DNA from: Pseudarthrobacter sp. PS3-L1
GTDB lineage: Bacteria; Actinomycetota; Actinomycetes; Actinomycetales; Micrococcaceae
DNA length: 64,000 bases
Assembly (NCBI RefSeq): GCF_030063285.1
Contig: NZ_JASISU010000001.1
Location: 868,001-932,000 of the forward strand
Reading direction: 5' to 3'
This document shows positions 18,346 through 30,234 of this stretch, piece after piece. The notes under the pieces were generated by a model. It saw only the letters and a program-made list of their open reading frames with translations, had not been told where the DNA came from and did not search any database. The position numbers and the translations under genes are program-made. How positions within the stretch are numbered: position 1 is the stretch's first letter; every line of letters begins with the position of its first letter.

Positions 18346-21300
18346 AGATTCGCCTGACGCTGCGCCGGGATCCGGCAGGATCCAAGGACTTGGCGCTCAC
18401 TGTTGATGGGCTGGCCACCGTTGCTGATGTGGCCTCCCAGCTTTGGTCCGCCGATCCCGCCCGCAAGGACACCCCCGCTCCGGCAAACCTTTCCCTACGC
18501 ATTGACGAGGCGTTTGTGGCCGGCGGCATGAAGGGCAACGTCCTGGTCCGTACCGACAACCTGCTTGAGTCCGGACTCCGGCCAGGGTCTGTCGTTTCCC
18601 TGACACAGGTCAGTGACTCGTTCGACGACGGCTCCGGGCTCCGTGGCCCGGCCGTAGCTACGCTGCGGGTCGTTGCAGGACCAGACGTGGGGAAGGAATT
18701 CTCGCTTCCTGCCGGAACAAGCTACCTGGGCCGGGACCGCAGCGTTGATGTCCGGTTGAGTGATCCAATGACGTCCAAGCGGCACGCGCGGATCACCGTG
18801 GCGGAGACGGTGGAGATAGTAGACACGAATTCCGCCAATGGCCTCCTGATGGACGGGCTTCCCGTAAGCCGCGCAACCCTCAGCTCAGCAGACACCGTGA
18901 CCCTGGGCGACACAACAGTTTCCGTGGTGCTCCTGTCCCGAGGCGGAGCCTCCGCACCGACGTCGCCGATGGTTGATTTCAACAGGTCGCCGCGTGTTGT
19001 GCCCCGCTTTGAGCAGCTCAAGAGAGTCTTGCCAGCGGGACCCAAGCGGCCAGACCACCATCCCTTTCCCTACATCATGTTGGTGGCACCGTTGATGATG
19101 GGTGCCATCCTCTTTTTCATTACTGGCAACCTCCTTTCCGTCGTGTTCATGGCCATGATGCCGCTGTTTATCATTGGCCACTACGTGGATCAGAAAATGC
19201 AGGCCAGTCGCCAACGGCGCGAGAACCTCAAGCAGTTCCGGGAATCCATGACGGCTTTCCGTGACGACATCACAGAACTCCAGCGCGTGGAGCGTGCCGT
19301 CCGGCTGCAGGAAGCACCCTCTGTGGCAGACACTGTTGATGCCATTTACAAACTGGGACCCCTGCTGTGGACCCACCGGCCAGAACACGGTTCCTTCCTG
19401 GGCCTGCGGTTTGGGCTGGGCACCTGCCCATCGCGCATCACCTTCGAAGAGTCCAATACCAACGACACCGAGGTGGAGTTCACCCGGGAGATCCAGGCGT
19501 GCATCAAAACGTTCCAGGACATAGAGGGCGTTCCGGTTGTTTCTGCGCTGCGCAGTTCCGGCTCGTTTGGCCTTGCCGGAGCCCGCGGCCTGGTTGATGA
19601 CGTCGCCCGCGGCATGGTCCTGCAGGTGGTGGGGCTCCATTCGCCAGCCGAGGTGACTCTGGCAGCAATCACGTCCGCCCAGTCACGGGAGCGCTGGAAC
19701 TGGCTGCAGTGGTTGCCCCACGTGGGTTCTGGGCACAGCCCCCTGTCTGGCGACCATCTTGCCGCCGGTTCTGCTGGCGGAGCTGCACTTCTGGCCCGGC
19801 TGGAGGACCTGGTGGATACCCGTGCAGCCCAGGCCAAGGGCGTTGTTCCCGCGCTCCGGCAGGCCCTGGGGGAAAAAGCCGAGGACATTGCGGGACCGAT
19901 CCTTCCTTCCGTCCTGGTGATCATTGAGGATGACGCACCTGTTGACAGGGGCCGCCTGACCCGATTGGCGGAGCGCGGCCCGGACTGCGGGGTCCACATC
20001 ATGTGGGTGGCTACGGACCTTCAATCACTGCCGGCAGCGTGCCGTGACTTCATGGCGGTCGATGGCGACCATGGCACCACCACAGGGCAGGTCCGGTTGG
20101 GCCGCCACACCTACCCGGTGAGCTGCGAGAGCGTCGAGGCCGAACTGGCCGCCCAGCTCGCAAGGATGCTTTCTCCCGTCGTTGATGTCGGGAAACCCCT
20201 CTCTGACGATTCTGACCTGCCTCGGGCGGTGTCCTACGCGACGCTGATCGGCAAGGATTTCATGGACAACCCGCAGGCCGTCGCGGACCGCTGGACTGAA
20301 AACAACTCCGTTCACTCCTTCGCCGTTCCCAACCGCAAGGACAATGGTTCCCTGCGGGCACTGGTGGGATCCAAGGGGGTTGAGCCCCTGTATTTGGACC
20401 TCAAGAACGAGGGTCCCCATGCGCTGGTGGGTGGCACCACCGGCGCGGGAAAGTCTGAATTCCTGCAGTCCTGGGTCATGGGAATGGCGGCCGCCTACAG
20501 CCCAGACCGGGTGAGTTTCCTGTTTGTGGACTACAAGGGTGGCGCAGCGTTTGCGGACTGCCTTCACCTGCCGCACACGGTAGGGCTCGTGACTGACCTC
20601 TCCCAGCACCTGGTGCGCCGGGCGCTGACCTCCCTGCGGGCCGAGCTGCATTACCGCGAACACCTGCTGAACAGGAAAAAGGCCAAAGATCTCCTGGGCC
20701 TGCAACGCGAAGCGGATCCGGAGGCCCCGCCCTACCTGGTGATCATTGTGGACGAATTTGCCGCGCTCGCCACCGAGGTACCCGAATTCGTGGATGGTGT
20801 GGTGGATGTGGCTGCGCGTGGCCGGTCCCTTGGACTGCACCTGATCCTTGCCACCCAACGTCCCGCCGGCGTGATCAAGGAAAGCCTTCGCGCCAATACC
20901 AACCTGCGCGTGGCCCTGCGCATGGCGGATGAGGACGATGCTACAGACATTCTTGGCGTCCCAGATGCGGCGTATTTCGATCCGTCCATTCCAGGGCGTG
21001 GAGCGGCAAAAACCGGCCCCGGCCGGATTCAGGGTTTCCAGACCGGGTACGCAGGTGGGTGGACCACCGAGAAGCCGCAGCGGCCGCAGGTAGATATTGT
21101 TGAAATGGCCTTTGGCTCCGGGGCGACCTGGGATCTCCCCGCGTCCACAACTCCCGCAGTCGAGGAAGACGCCGGACCCAACGACATTTCCCGGATGACG
21201 ACGAATATTGTTCGGGCAGCTGAAATCCTGAGCATCACGCCGCCCCGGAAGCCATGGCTTGCGGAACTGGCCATGACGTACGACTTCTCGTTGCTGCCCA

Positions 21301-22787
21301 ATCCCAGGACCGATGAACGACTCCTGCTCGGCGTAGCCGACGATCCTGCGCACCAGGACCAGCCCACTGTCTTCTACGAACCCGACAAAGACGGCAACAT
21401 GGCCATCTACGGGACGGGCGGTTCAGGGAAGTCGGCAGCCTTGCGGAGCCTTGCCATCTCGGCGGCCGTCACCCCGCGCGGTGGTCCGGTCCACGTCTAT
21501 GGAATCGACTGCGGCTCGTCCGGGCTCAATATGCTCGAGACCCTTCCGCACGTAGGCGAGATCATCAACGGCGACGACACAGAGCGGGTGGGACGGCTTC
21601 TGCGCTGGCTCCGCGACATCGCTGACGAACGTTCGGCCCGTTTTGCCGAGGTCCGGGCCTCCACCATTGTGGAGTATCGCAAACTTGCCGACAGTCCCGC
21701 AGAGAAGCGGATTTTTGTGCTGGTGGACGGGATGTCGGCCTTCCGGGAGGCCTATGAGTACAGCAAGCTCTCACCCCTGTGGGACATGTTCCTTGCGTTG
21801 GCAACGGACGGCCGGCCGCTGGGCATCCACCTGATCGTCACAGGCGACAGGCCCAACTCCGTGCCGCCTTCGCTGCTGGCATCCATCCAGCGCAGGTTGG
21901 TGCTGCGGCTCTCTTCCGAAGACGACTACATTTCCCTTGATGTCCCGAAGGATGTGCTCAGCAAGGCCTCGCCCCCGGGGCGTGGACTGCTGGGCAACTA
22001 CGAGGTCCAGCTTGCCGTCTTGGGGGGAGATTCCAACCTGGCACTGCAGGCCCGCGAGGTCCAGAAGCTCAGCGAGGCCATGCGTCGTCAAGGGATGGAA
22101 CCCGCACCGAAGATTGAACGTCTCCCGGACCAGGTTGACCTGGACATGCTCCCCGCGGGAAGCCATGACCTCCCCGTCATAGGCGTCGATGACGAGACGC
22201 TGTTGCCTGCTGAGATCCTGGCCAAGGGCCCACTCCTGTTGGCCGGACCGCCCGGTGCCGGGCGGACGGTGGCGTTGGTGTCCATGGCGTACGCGCTGCG
22301 CCGGTCAAACCCGGAAACCGAACTGATCTATATCGGTGCCCGGCGTTCCTCAGTGGCGGGCCTCAGGATCTGGGACCGGTCAGTCGTGGGCGCTGACGAC
22401 GTCGAGGATGTCTTGGAGGACTGGAGTGAGTACGCGCAGCAGAATCCCGGGAAGCTGGCGGTCTTTATTGAGGGGCTGACGGAATTCACGGACACCACTG
22501 CAGAATCCGGTATTGAACGGCTGGTCACCATGGCCATCAAAGCTGACCAGTGGGTGATCGGCGAGTCCGAAACGTCCACCTGGTCCTCCGCGTGGTCGCT
22601 GGCCCAGCCCTTCAAATCGGGACGCCGCGGCCTGCTCCTCAATCCCGGAGACATTGAGGGCGACAGCCTGCTCAGCACATCACTGGGCCGGATCAGCACT
22701 GACTTCATTCCCGGCCGTGCCTACATTGTGGGTCGCGGCAAGGTTCGCAAACTCCAGGTTGCCCTTCCGCCGGAAAACAGGGGCTAG
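18342..22787 (+). CDS. EssC/EccC-like FtsK/SpoIIIE ATPase with ubiquitin-like and FHA N-terminus
   Basis: A 1481-residue membrane ATPase resembling the motor of type VII secretion systems. Residues 1-90 look ubiquitin-like. An FHA domain at about 108-195 has LGRDR, SKRH and NSANG. Two spans lie at about 243-282. Three FtsK-type ATPase modules follow: Walker A GTTGAGKS (Lys704) with Walker B VDE (Asp804), a second GTGGSGKS at 1024-1031, and a third GPPGAGRT at 1302-1309 with Arg in place of the Walker Lys. Two N-terminal FHA-like folds, two spans and three ATPases is the EssC plan. It closes the operon; its GTG overlaps the previous stop. No WXG100 gene is adjacent, so the cargo is unknown. 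Confidence 0.9.
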   Translation: MKIRLTLRRDPAGSKDLALTVDGLATVADVASQLWSADPARKDTPAPANLSLRIDEAFVAGGMKGNVLVRTDNLLESGLRPGSVVSLTQVSDSFDDGSGLRGPAVATLRVVAGPDVGKEFSLPAGTSYLGRDRSVDVRLSDPMTSKRHARITVAETVEIVDTNSANGLLMDGLPVSRATLSSADTVTLGDTTVSVVLLSRGGASAPTSPMVDFNRSPRVVPRFEQLKRVLPAGPKRPDHHPFPYIMLVAPLMMGAILFFITGNLLSVVFMAMMPLFIIGHYVDQKMQASRQRRENLKQFRESMTAFRDDITELQRVERAVRLQEAPSVADTVDAIYKLGPLLWTHRPEHGSFLGLRFGLGTCPSRITFEESNTNDTEVEFTREIQACIKTFQDIEGVPVVSALRSSGSFGLAGARGLVDDVARGMVLQVVGLHSPAEVTLAAITSAQSRERWNWLQWLPHVGSGHSPLSGDHLAAGSAGGAALLARLEDLVDTRAAQAKGVVPALRQALGEKAEDIAGPILPSVLVIIEDDAPVDRGRLTRLAERGPDCGVHIMWVATDLQSLPAACRDFMAVDGDHGTTTGQVRLGRHTYPVSCESVEAELAAQLARMLSPVVDVGKPLSDDSDLPRAVSYATLIGKDFMDNPQAVADRWTENNSVHSFAVPNRKDNGSLRALVGSKGVEPLYLDLKNEGPHALVGGTTGAGKSEFLQSWVMGMAAAYSPDRVSFLFVDYKGGAAFADCLHLPHTVGLVTDLSQHLVRRALTSLRAELHYREHLLNRKKAKDLLGLQREADPEAPPYLVIIVDEFAALATEVPEFVDGVVDVAARGRSLGLHLILATQRPAGVIKESLRANTNLRVALRMADEDDATDILGVPDAAYFDPSIPGRGAAKTGPGRIQGFQTGYAGGWTTEKPQRPQVDIVEMAFGSGATWDLPASTTPAVEEDAGPNDISRMTTNIVRAAEILSITPPRKPWLAELAMTYDFSLLPNPRTDERLLLGVADDPAHQDQPTVFYEPDKDGNMAIYGTGGSGKSAALRSLAISAAVTPRGGPVHVYGIDCGSSGLNMLETLPHVGEIINGDDTERVGRLLRWLRDIADERSARFAEVRASTIVEYRKLADSPAEKRIFVLVDGMSAFREAYEYSKLSPLWDMFLALATDGRPLGIHLIVTGDRPNSVPPSLLASIQRRLVLRLSSEDDYISLDVPKDVLSKASPPGRGLLGNYEVQLAVLGGDSNLALQAREVQKLSEAMRRQGMEPAPKIERLPDQVDLDMLPAGSHDLPVIGVDDETLLPAEILAKGPLLLAGPPGAGRTVALVSMAYALRRSNPETELIYIGARRSSVAGLRIWDRSVVGADDVEDVLEDWSEYAQQNPGKLAVFIEGLTEFTDTTAESGIERLVTMAIKADQWVIGESETSTWSSAWSLAQPFKSGRRGLLLNPGDIEGDSLLSTSLGRISTDFIPGRAYIVGRGKVRKLQVALPPENRG

Positions 22788-26092
<3,305 letters not shown>

Positions 26093-26254
26093 CTCCGGAA
26101 CCACGTTAGGGCCCCGACCTGATCGCAGGATTGCTGGAGACAGGGGCTGTGACAGGACAAAACAGTGCATGTGTGGTTAGCCTTTCGGAGAAAGGCCAGT
26201 CGCTGCCCCGGACGCAACGGTGGTGACGAGCTAGGGCGGAATCAGAGGAGCAGT

Positions 26255-26977
26255 ATGACTTTCTTGGTGGATCGCTGCGCGGACCTGCAGTCGGCGTTGC
26301 TGATGGAGGAGGTCTTCGACCAGTCCCCGGATGGCCAGTGGCTGTTTGCCCGCTACCAGGAAATTGTCCCGGCTGTTCTTCCGGACGTCCTGAACTGTCT
26401 AGATACCGGTGAACCTCTGGCGCGCTCAAGCGTCGAGGCTGTGCGGTCCTCCGCCCAGTCCATCCTGACCGCAGATATAGCCCTGCTGACAGTTCTTCAC
26501 GGTGGTATCCCTGCACTGCGGGTGTTTGCCGCCTTCCTGAAACCCCACCATGCGGAACTTTCAGCGACGGAACTTGCCACGCTGCTGGGCCGGGCCTCCG
26601 TGGTGGCCACCGAACTGGCTGCCTGCTGGGCCAGCGCGTGGTCCAGCGTTCATGGTCGCAGTCCGGCAGCACAGCCAGGAGACCCCAATGAACCGGCGGA
26701 CAGGATGGAGCTTGTTGCTATTCCTGGTGGCGTCGACGACTCCGCCCTGGAAATGATTCTTAGAACTGCGCAGGGGCAAACCAACGAGGAAATTGGCAGG
26801 GCCACTGACTACAGCTCACAGGCAGTGAAGTGGCACCTGGGCCGGGTCATGCGTTCCTGGAAGGTCACGAACAGGGCCGGGCTAGTGACTGCGGCGTTCC
26901 TCCGGGGAACCCTGCGCCCCAGGACGCGGCTGACCACCACCCGCGAACTGACCGCCGGGAAGGGCCCGGATACGTGA
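26255..26977 (+). CDS. LuxR-type HTH transcriptional regulator
   Basis: A 240-residue regulator. ATG 26255 is preferred over the upstream in-frame start at 26165 because AGAGGAG immediately precedes it. The C-terminal 60 residues form a LuxR/NarL-type helix-turn-helix: a Gln-Thr-Asn-Glu-Glu-Ile scaffold, then SSQAVKWHLGR as the recognition helix. The N-terminal 170 residues are helical and not a receiver domain; I do not recognise the family. There is no autoinducer-binding signature, so it is not a quorum receptor by sequence. Its targets are unknown. Confidence 0.8.
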   Translation: MTFLVDRCADLQSALLMEEVFDQSPDGQWLFARYQEIVPAVLPDVLNCLDTGEPLARSSVEAVRSSAQSILTADIALLTVLHGGIPALRVFAAFLKPHHAELSATELATLLGRASVVATELAACWASAWSSVHGRSPAAQPGDPNEPADRMELVAIPGGVDDSALEMILRTAQGQTNEEIGRATDYSSQAVKWHLGRVMRSWKVTNRAGLVTAAFLRGTLRPRTRLTTTRELTAGKGPDT

Positions 26978-27004
26978 GGGTCCGTGGCGGTGCGTTTCAG
27001 GGTC

Positions 27005-27010
27005 TAGCAT
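27005..27010 (+). promoter_or_regulatory. -10 element of the GNAT gene (leaderless)
   Basis: TAGCAT, a good TAnnnT match, ends 6 nt before GTG 27017, so transcription should start at or next to the initiation codon. No -35 is obvious. Confidence 0.5.
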
Positions 27011-27016
27011 TGGTAG

Positions 27017-27520
27017 GTGCAATCCCAGATTCTGATTCGTCCCGCAGTACCCGCAGATTATTCCGAGATAGCCAGAATTACTGTTGATTCCTATCTCGCA
27101 GCGGGATATTTCGAGGACAGCAGCCATCCGTACATGCAGCGCATCCAGCAGGTGGCAGACCGCGCGGCCGTGGCAGTGATCTGGGTTGCCGAACGCCAGG
27201 GCGCCATTGTCGGGTCTGTCACGCTGGCAGTTGCTGGCGAGCCGTATGCTGACATTGCCAGGCCGGGTGAGCTGGAATTCCGGATGCTGGTGGTTGACCC
27301 GGATGTCCAGCGCAGTGGAGCGGGCCGGGCCATGGTCCAGGCAATCATCGAGCACGCCCGCGGGATGCAGGGAATAGATTCTGTTGCCCTGACCACCGGC
27401 GTCACCTGGGAAAGCGCGCATGGGCTCTACCGGGCATTCAACTTCGAACGCACGCCGGAGCGCGACTGGGTTGTTCCGGATACAGACGTCAAGCTTCTGG
27501 TGTACCGGATGGTGCTCTAG
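27017..27520 (+). CDS. GNAT family N-acetyltransferase
   Basis: A 167-residue acetyl-CoA-dependent acetyltransferase. The LVVDPDVQRSGAGRAMV stretch is the acetyl-CoA-binding motif A, and the C-terminal ALTTGVTWE / GLYRAFNF segment is typical of motif B. Length is normal for a single-domain GNAT. The substrate is unknown. The GTG start lacks a ribosome site but has a -10-like TAGCAT 6 nt upstream, so the message may be leaderless. It is convergent with the response regulator gene, with only 29 nt between stops. Confidence 0.88.
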   Translation: MQSQILIRPAVPADYSEIARITVDSYLAAGYFEDSSHPYMQRIQQVADRAAVAVIWVAERQGAIVGSVTLAVAGEPYADIARPGELEFRMLVVDPDVQRSGAGRAMVQAIIEHARGMQGIDSVALTTGVTWESAHGLYRAFNFERTPERDWVVPDTDVKLLVYRMVL

Positions 27521-27549
27521 CGGTTTCGTTCGACCTTCCCGGCAGACGG

Positions 27550-28212
27550 TCAGCGAGCCAACAGGCCGTAGCGGTGTTCCGGACGCCCCGTGGATCCGTA
27601 CCGCAGCGCAATGTCCACGGCCCCGTCGTCCGCGAGCGAGGAAAGGTACCGTTGCGCCGTGGCGCGTGAGACTCCAACCCGAGCTGCGACTTCGGCAGCG
27701 GAGTATTGTTCACCAGCCACCAGGGACTCCAGCACCGCTGCTTCCGTGGCTGACCGGGGCTTGGTCGAGGACGTGACGTCTCCCGGGATCAATGCCCTTT
27801 TTGCCCGTTCCACTGATTCCTGATCGAAAGCTCCCGGCTGGCCGAGGATTCTTCGGTACCGGGCATAGGAGCGCAGCTGCTGAGAGAGGGATTCTGACGT
27901 AAAGGGCTTCAGCAAGTAACCCAGAGCTCCGCGCCTGAACGCAATGCGAAGCGACGTTTCATCAGACGCCGCACTGAGCATGATGGTGTCGACATCGAGT
28001 TGCTGCAGCAGGTCCAGGCCCGAGGCGTCGGGCAGGTAGACATCCAGGAGCACCAGGTCGGGTCGCAACGAGTGAATCGCCTGCAGTGCAAGGGACACGG
28101 TCCCGACAGGCGAAAGCGCCATGAATCCAGCTACTGAATCCACGTAGGCCGAATGCAGTTTCGCAACGTGAAAATCATCGTCGACAATCAGGACGCGGAA
28201 GTCATCAGTCAT
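27550..28212 (-). CDS. CitB/DcuR-type response regulator
   Basis: A 220-residue response regulator. The receiver domain has the acidic cluster IVDDD, phosphoacceptor Asp57 in LLDVYLP and the conserved LLKPFT Lys. The C-terminal 80 residues form a helix-turn-helix (AAEVAARVGVSRATAQRYL) like CitB/DcuR regulators rather than NarL or OmpR types. The ATG at 28212 is the first start after the kinase and overlaps its stop by 8 nt, so the pair is co-translated. Paired with the adjacent sensor and a divergent CitMHS transporter, it most likely activates citrate uptake. The frame is open further upstream, but that part lies inside the kinase gene. Confidence 0.9.
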   Translation of the reverse strand: MTDDFRVLIVDDDFHVAKLHSAYVDSVAGFMALSPVGTVSLALQAIHSLRPDLVLLDVYLPDASGLDLLQQLDVDTIMLSAASDETSLRIAFRRGALGYLLKPFTSESLSQQLRSYARYRRILGQPGAFDQESVERAKRALIPGDVTSSTKPRSATEAAVLESLVAGEQYSAAEVAARVGVSRATAQRYLSSLADDGAVDIALRYGSTGRPEHRYGLLAR

Positions 28213-29974
28213 GGTGGTCCTTGCTGTTGGCTGCCCCGGCAGGTGAATCCGGGGCAGGCTCGGGAAGAAGATGATGGGTAACGGTCCCCGGAAGCGTGGC
28301 CATGAACACGGCGCCTGGGCCGCCTTTGGAGCCTGTATCCAGGACTGTGATGTCGCCACCGCGTCGGCGGGCTAGGTGGCGGGCCAGTGCCAGGCCCAGG
28401 CCCTGTCCGCCACTGGTGCCGAGCAAACGCGATCCCAGCGTTCCTGCGCCGTCGGCAGCTTCCACCGTCGTGAACCCCTCGGCAAAAATGGCCTCGGGAG
28501 CTGTGCCGGTGGCAATTCCATCGCCGGAGTCAGCCACCACCACGTACAGGATGCCGGGATCGGTGCCGGCCTCATCCAGTACCTCGACCTCCACCCAACG
28601 CTCGAGGGCTGAGCCGGCAACGGCGGCACGGACAGCGTTGTCGATCAGGTTGCCCAGGACTGTTGTGACGTCCTGAGGGTCGGTAACCTGGCCACGGACA
28701 AGTGTTTCGGGGCCGATCCGCAGCGCTACGCCACGTTCGTCCGCCTCCACTCCCTTGGCTCCAATGAAGGCCTGGAGGTAGGGGTCCTGGAGGAGTTCTG
28801 CCTGGTCTACGGGAAACTTCAGCGGTCCGGTGGCCACCAGCTGGCCAAGATAGTCACGGGCCTGCTGGTGCTGGCCAATGCTCATGAAACCGGCAAGTGT
28901 GTGCAGTTGGTTGGCAAACTCATGGCGTTGGGCGCGCAACGCTGTCGACATGGTTCCCACGGCGTCCAATTGCCGGGTCAGCTGTTGCAGTTCGGTACGG
29001 TCCCGCAGTGTAATCACCCACCCCAGGTCCTCGTTTCCCCGGACGGCCTTCCGGGCGCTGACCACCAGTACCTGGCCGCCAGCCACCAGTTCGGTAGCAT
29101 CGGCGTCGTCCATCTGCGGGCGGGTCAGGGCGTGCAGCGCTGATGGGACAGGGGCATTGCCCCAATGGGCCCCGGAGAGGTCCGGGAGCGCCAAAAGGCG
29201 CTGCGCGGCAGCGTTGAAGACGCTGATCCTGCCGTCTGCTGCGATCCCGATGACGCCGTCGTCGACCCCCTGCAGGACAGCAACCTGATCGTGAACAAGC
29301 GTGCTGATTTCTTCCGGTTCCAGCCCCAGGGTCAGCCGATGGAGCCTGCGGCGCAACAGGAAGGACGCCGCAGTGCCTACCAGCAGCGCCAATCCCGCGG
29401 TCAGTGCAACGGGGGTTATGTCGCGGGTGATGCTCTGGGCCACCGTTTCCATCGAGTACCCCACGCTGACCTCGCCCACCACGGTGGCTGAATCCGGGGC
29501 GTAGACCGGAACTTTTGCCCCGGCGGATGCGCCAAGGGTCCCCGTGTTCCGGGTGGTGACTTCCGCCCCGGACAGGGCATCGGACGGATCCGTACTGACC
29601 TGTTCGCCAAGCCTGTCCGGGTCCGGGTGCGCGAGCCGGAGTCCCGTCTCGTCCGTAATGACCACAAACAGGGCGCCAGTGCGCAGTCGCGCCGACTCTG
29701 CGGTGGCCATCACCGGACCGGCTTCGAGGGTGTCCGCCGGGGGAGTGCCATGCTGGCTGCTGATGGCAAGGACGTCGGCTCGTAATCTGGGGTCCGAAGC
29801 CACTGTCCGGGCCAGCGTGAGTGCCTGGTTCTCTGCTTCCTTGCCCACCCTGTCATACGTCAGCCAGGCATGAACCGACGCGCTGATCACCACCACAAGT
29901 GTCACGACGGCCAGCTGCAGCAGCAGGGTCTGGGTTGAAAACCGCACGGGGCCCCGGGGCATGGAACGCTGCAT
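28205..29974 (-). CDS. CitA/DcuS-type sensor histidine kinase
   Basis: A 589-residue sensor. The ATG at 29974 is chosen for the GGAGG just upstream. Residues about 16-38 form the first span, then an extracytoplasmic sCache-type sensor domain (about 40-170) with the ALTLARTVA helix, a second span near 180-200, a PAS domain (about 220-320), and a dimerisation helix with HEFANQLHTL, where the first His is the likely phosphoacceptor. The HATPase domain has DNAVRAA, DSGDGI and GQGLGLALARHLARR. CitA/DcuS kinases bind di- and tricarboxylates outside the cell. The divergent citrate transporter supports citrate as ligand. Confidence 0.92.
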   Translation of the reverse strand: MQRSMPRGPVRFSTQTLLLQLAVVTLVVVISASVHAWLTYDRVGKEAENQALTLARTVASDPRLRADVLAISSQHGTPPADTLEAGPVMATAESARLRTGALFVVITDETGLRLAHPDPDRLGEQVSTDPSDALSGAEVTTRNTGTLGASAGAKVPVYAPDSATVVGEVSVGYSMETVAQSITRDITPVALTAGLALLVGTAASFLLRRRLHRLTLGLEPEEISTLVHDQVAVLQGVDDGVIGIAADGRISVFNAAAQRLLALPDLSGAHWGNAPVPSALHALTRPQMDDADATELVAGGQVLVVSARKAVRGNEDLGWVITLRDRTELQQLTRQLDAVGTMSTALRAQRHEFANQLHTLAGFMSIGQHQQARDYLGQLVATGPLKFPVDQAELLQDPYLQAFIGAKGVEADERGVALRIGPETLVRGQVTDPQDVTTVLGNLIDNAVRAAVAGSALERWVEVEVLDEAGTDPGILYVVVADSGDGIATGTAPEAIFAEGFTTVEAADGAGTLGSRLLGTSGGQGLGLALARHLARRRGGDITVLDTGSKGGPGAVFMATLPGTVTHHLLPEPAPDSPAGAANSKDHHD

Positions 29975-30234
29975 GGTCCTCCTTGACGGTAGTGCAGGGA
30001 ATGGCTCAAGCCTAGAGGGGTGCGTCCCTGGTAGGCGACAAACGGGACACGATTCACGCGGCAACGCCTGAAGTCCCGCGACGAACGAGCCCTGATGAGC
30101 ACAATGCGCACAACGCTCCCAATGAGCAGTATGCCAATCAATTGGGCCAAAGGCACGGGAGTGATCCGCACCACCCTAGTGTCTGTAGCACGCGTCACAC
30201 CGCCGTGACGCTGAACACATGTAAGGAGCCGGCC
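29975..30234. promoter_or_regulatory. Divergent regulatory region, citAB-like operon / citrate transporter
   Basis: 260 bases between divergent starts, expected to hold both promoters and the response-regulator site. No convincing -35/-10 pair is visible on either strand. A perfect 7-bp inverted repeat (GCGTCAC / GTGACGC, loop 6 nt) lies at 30192-30211, 11 nt before the ribosome site of the transporter. It may be an operator or a leader hairpin. Confidence 0.5.

Noticed and set aside
20025..21353. 442-codon minus-strand open frame
   Set aside because: Lies wholly inside the FtsK-like ATPase gene, whose Walker motifs and FHA are unmistakable; low-complexity shadow of high-GC codons.
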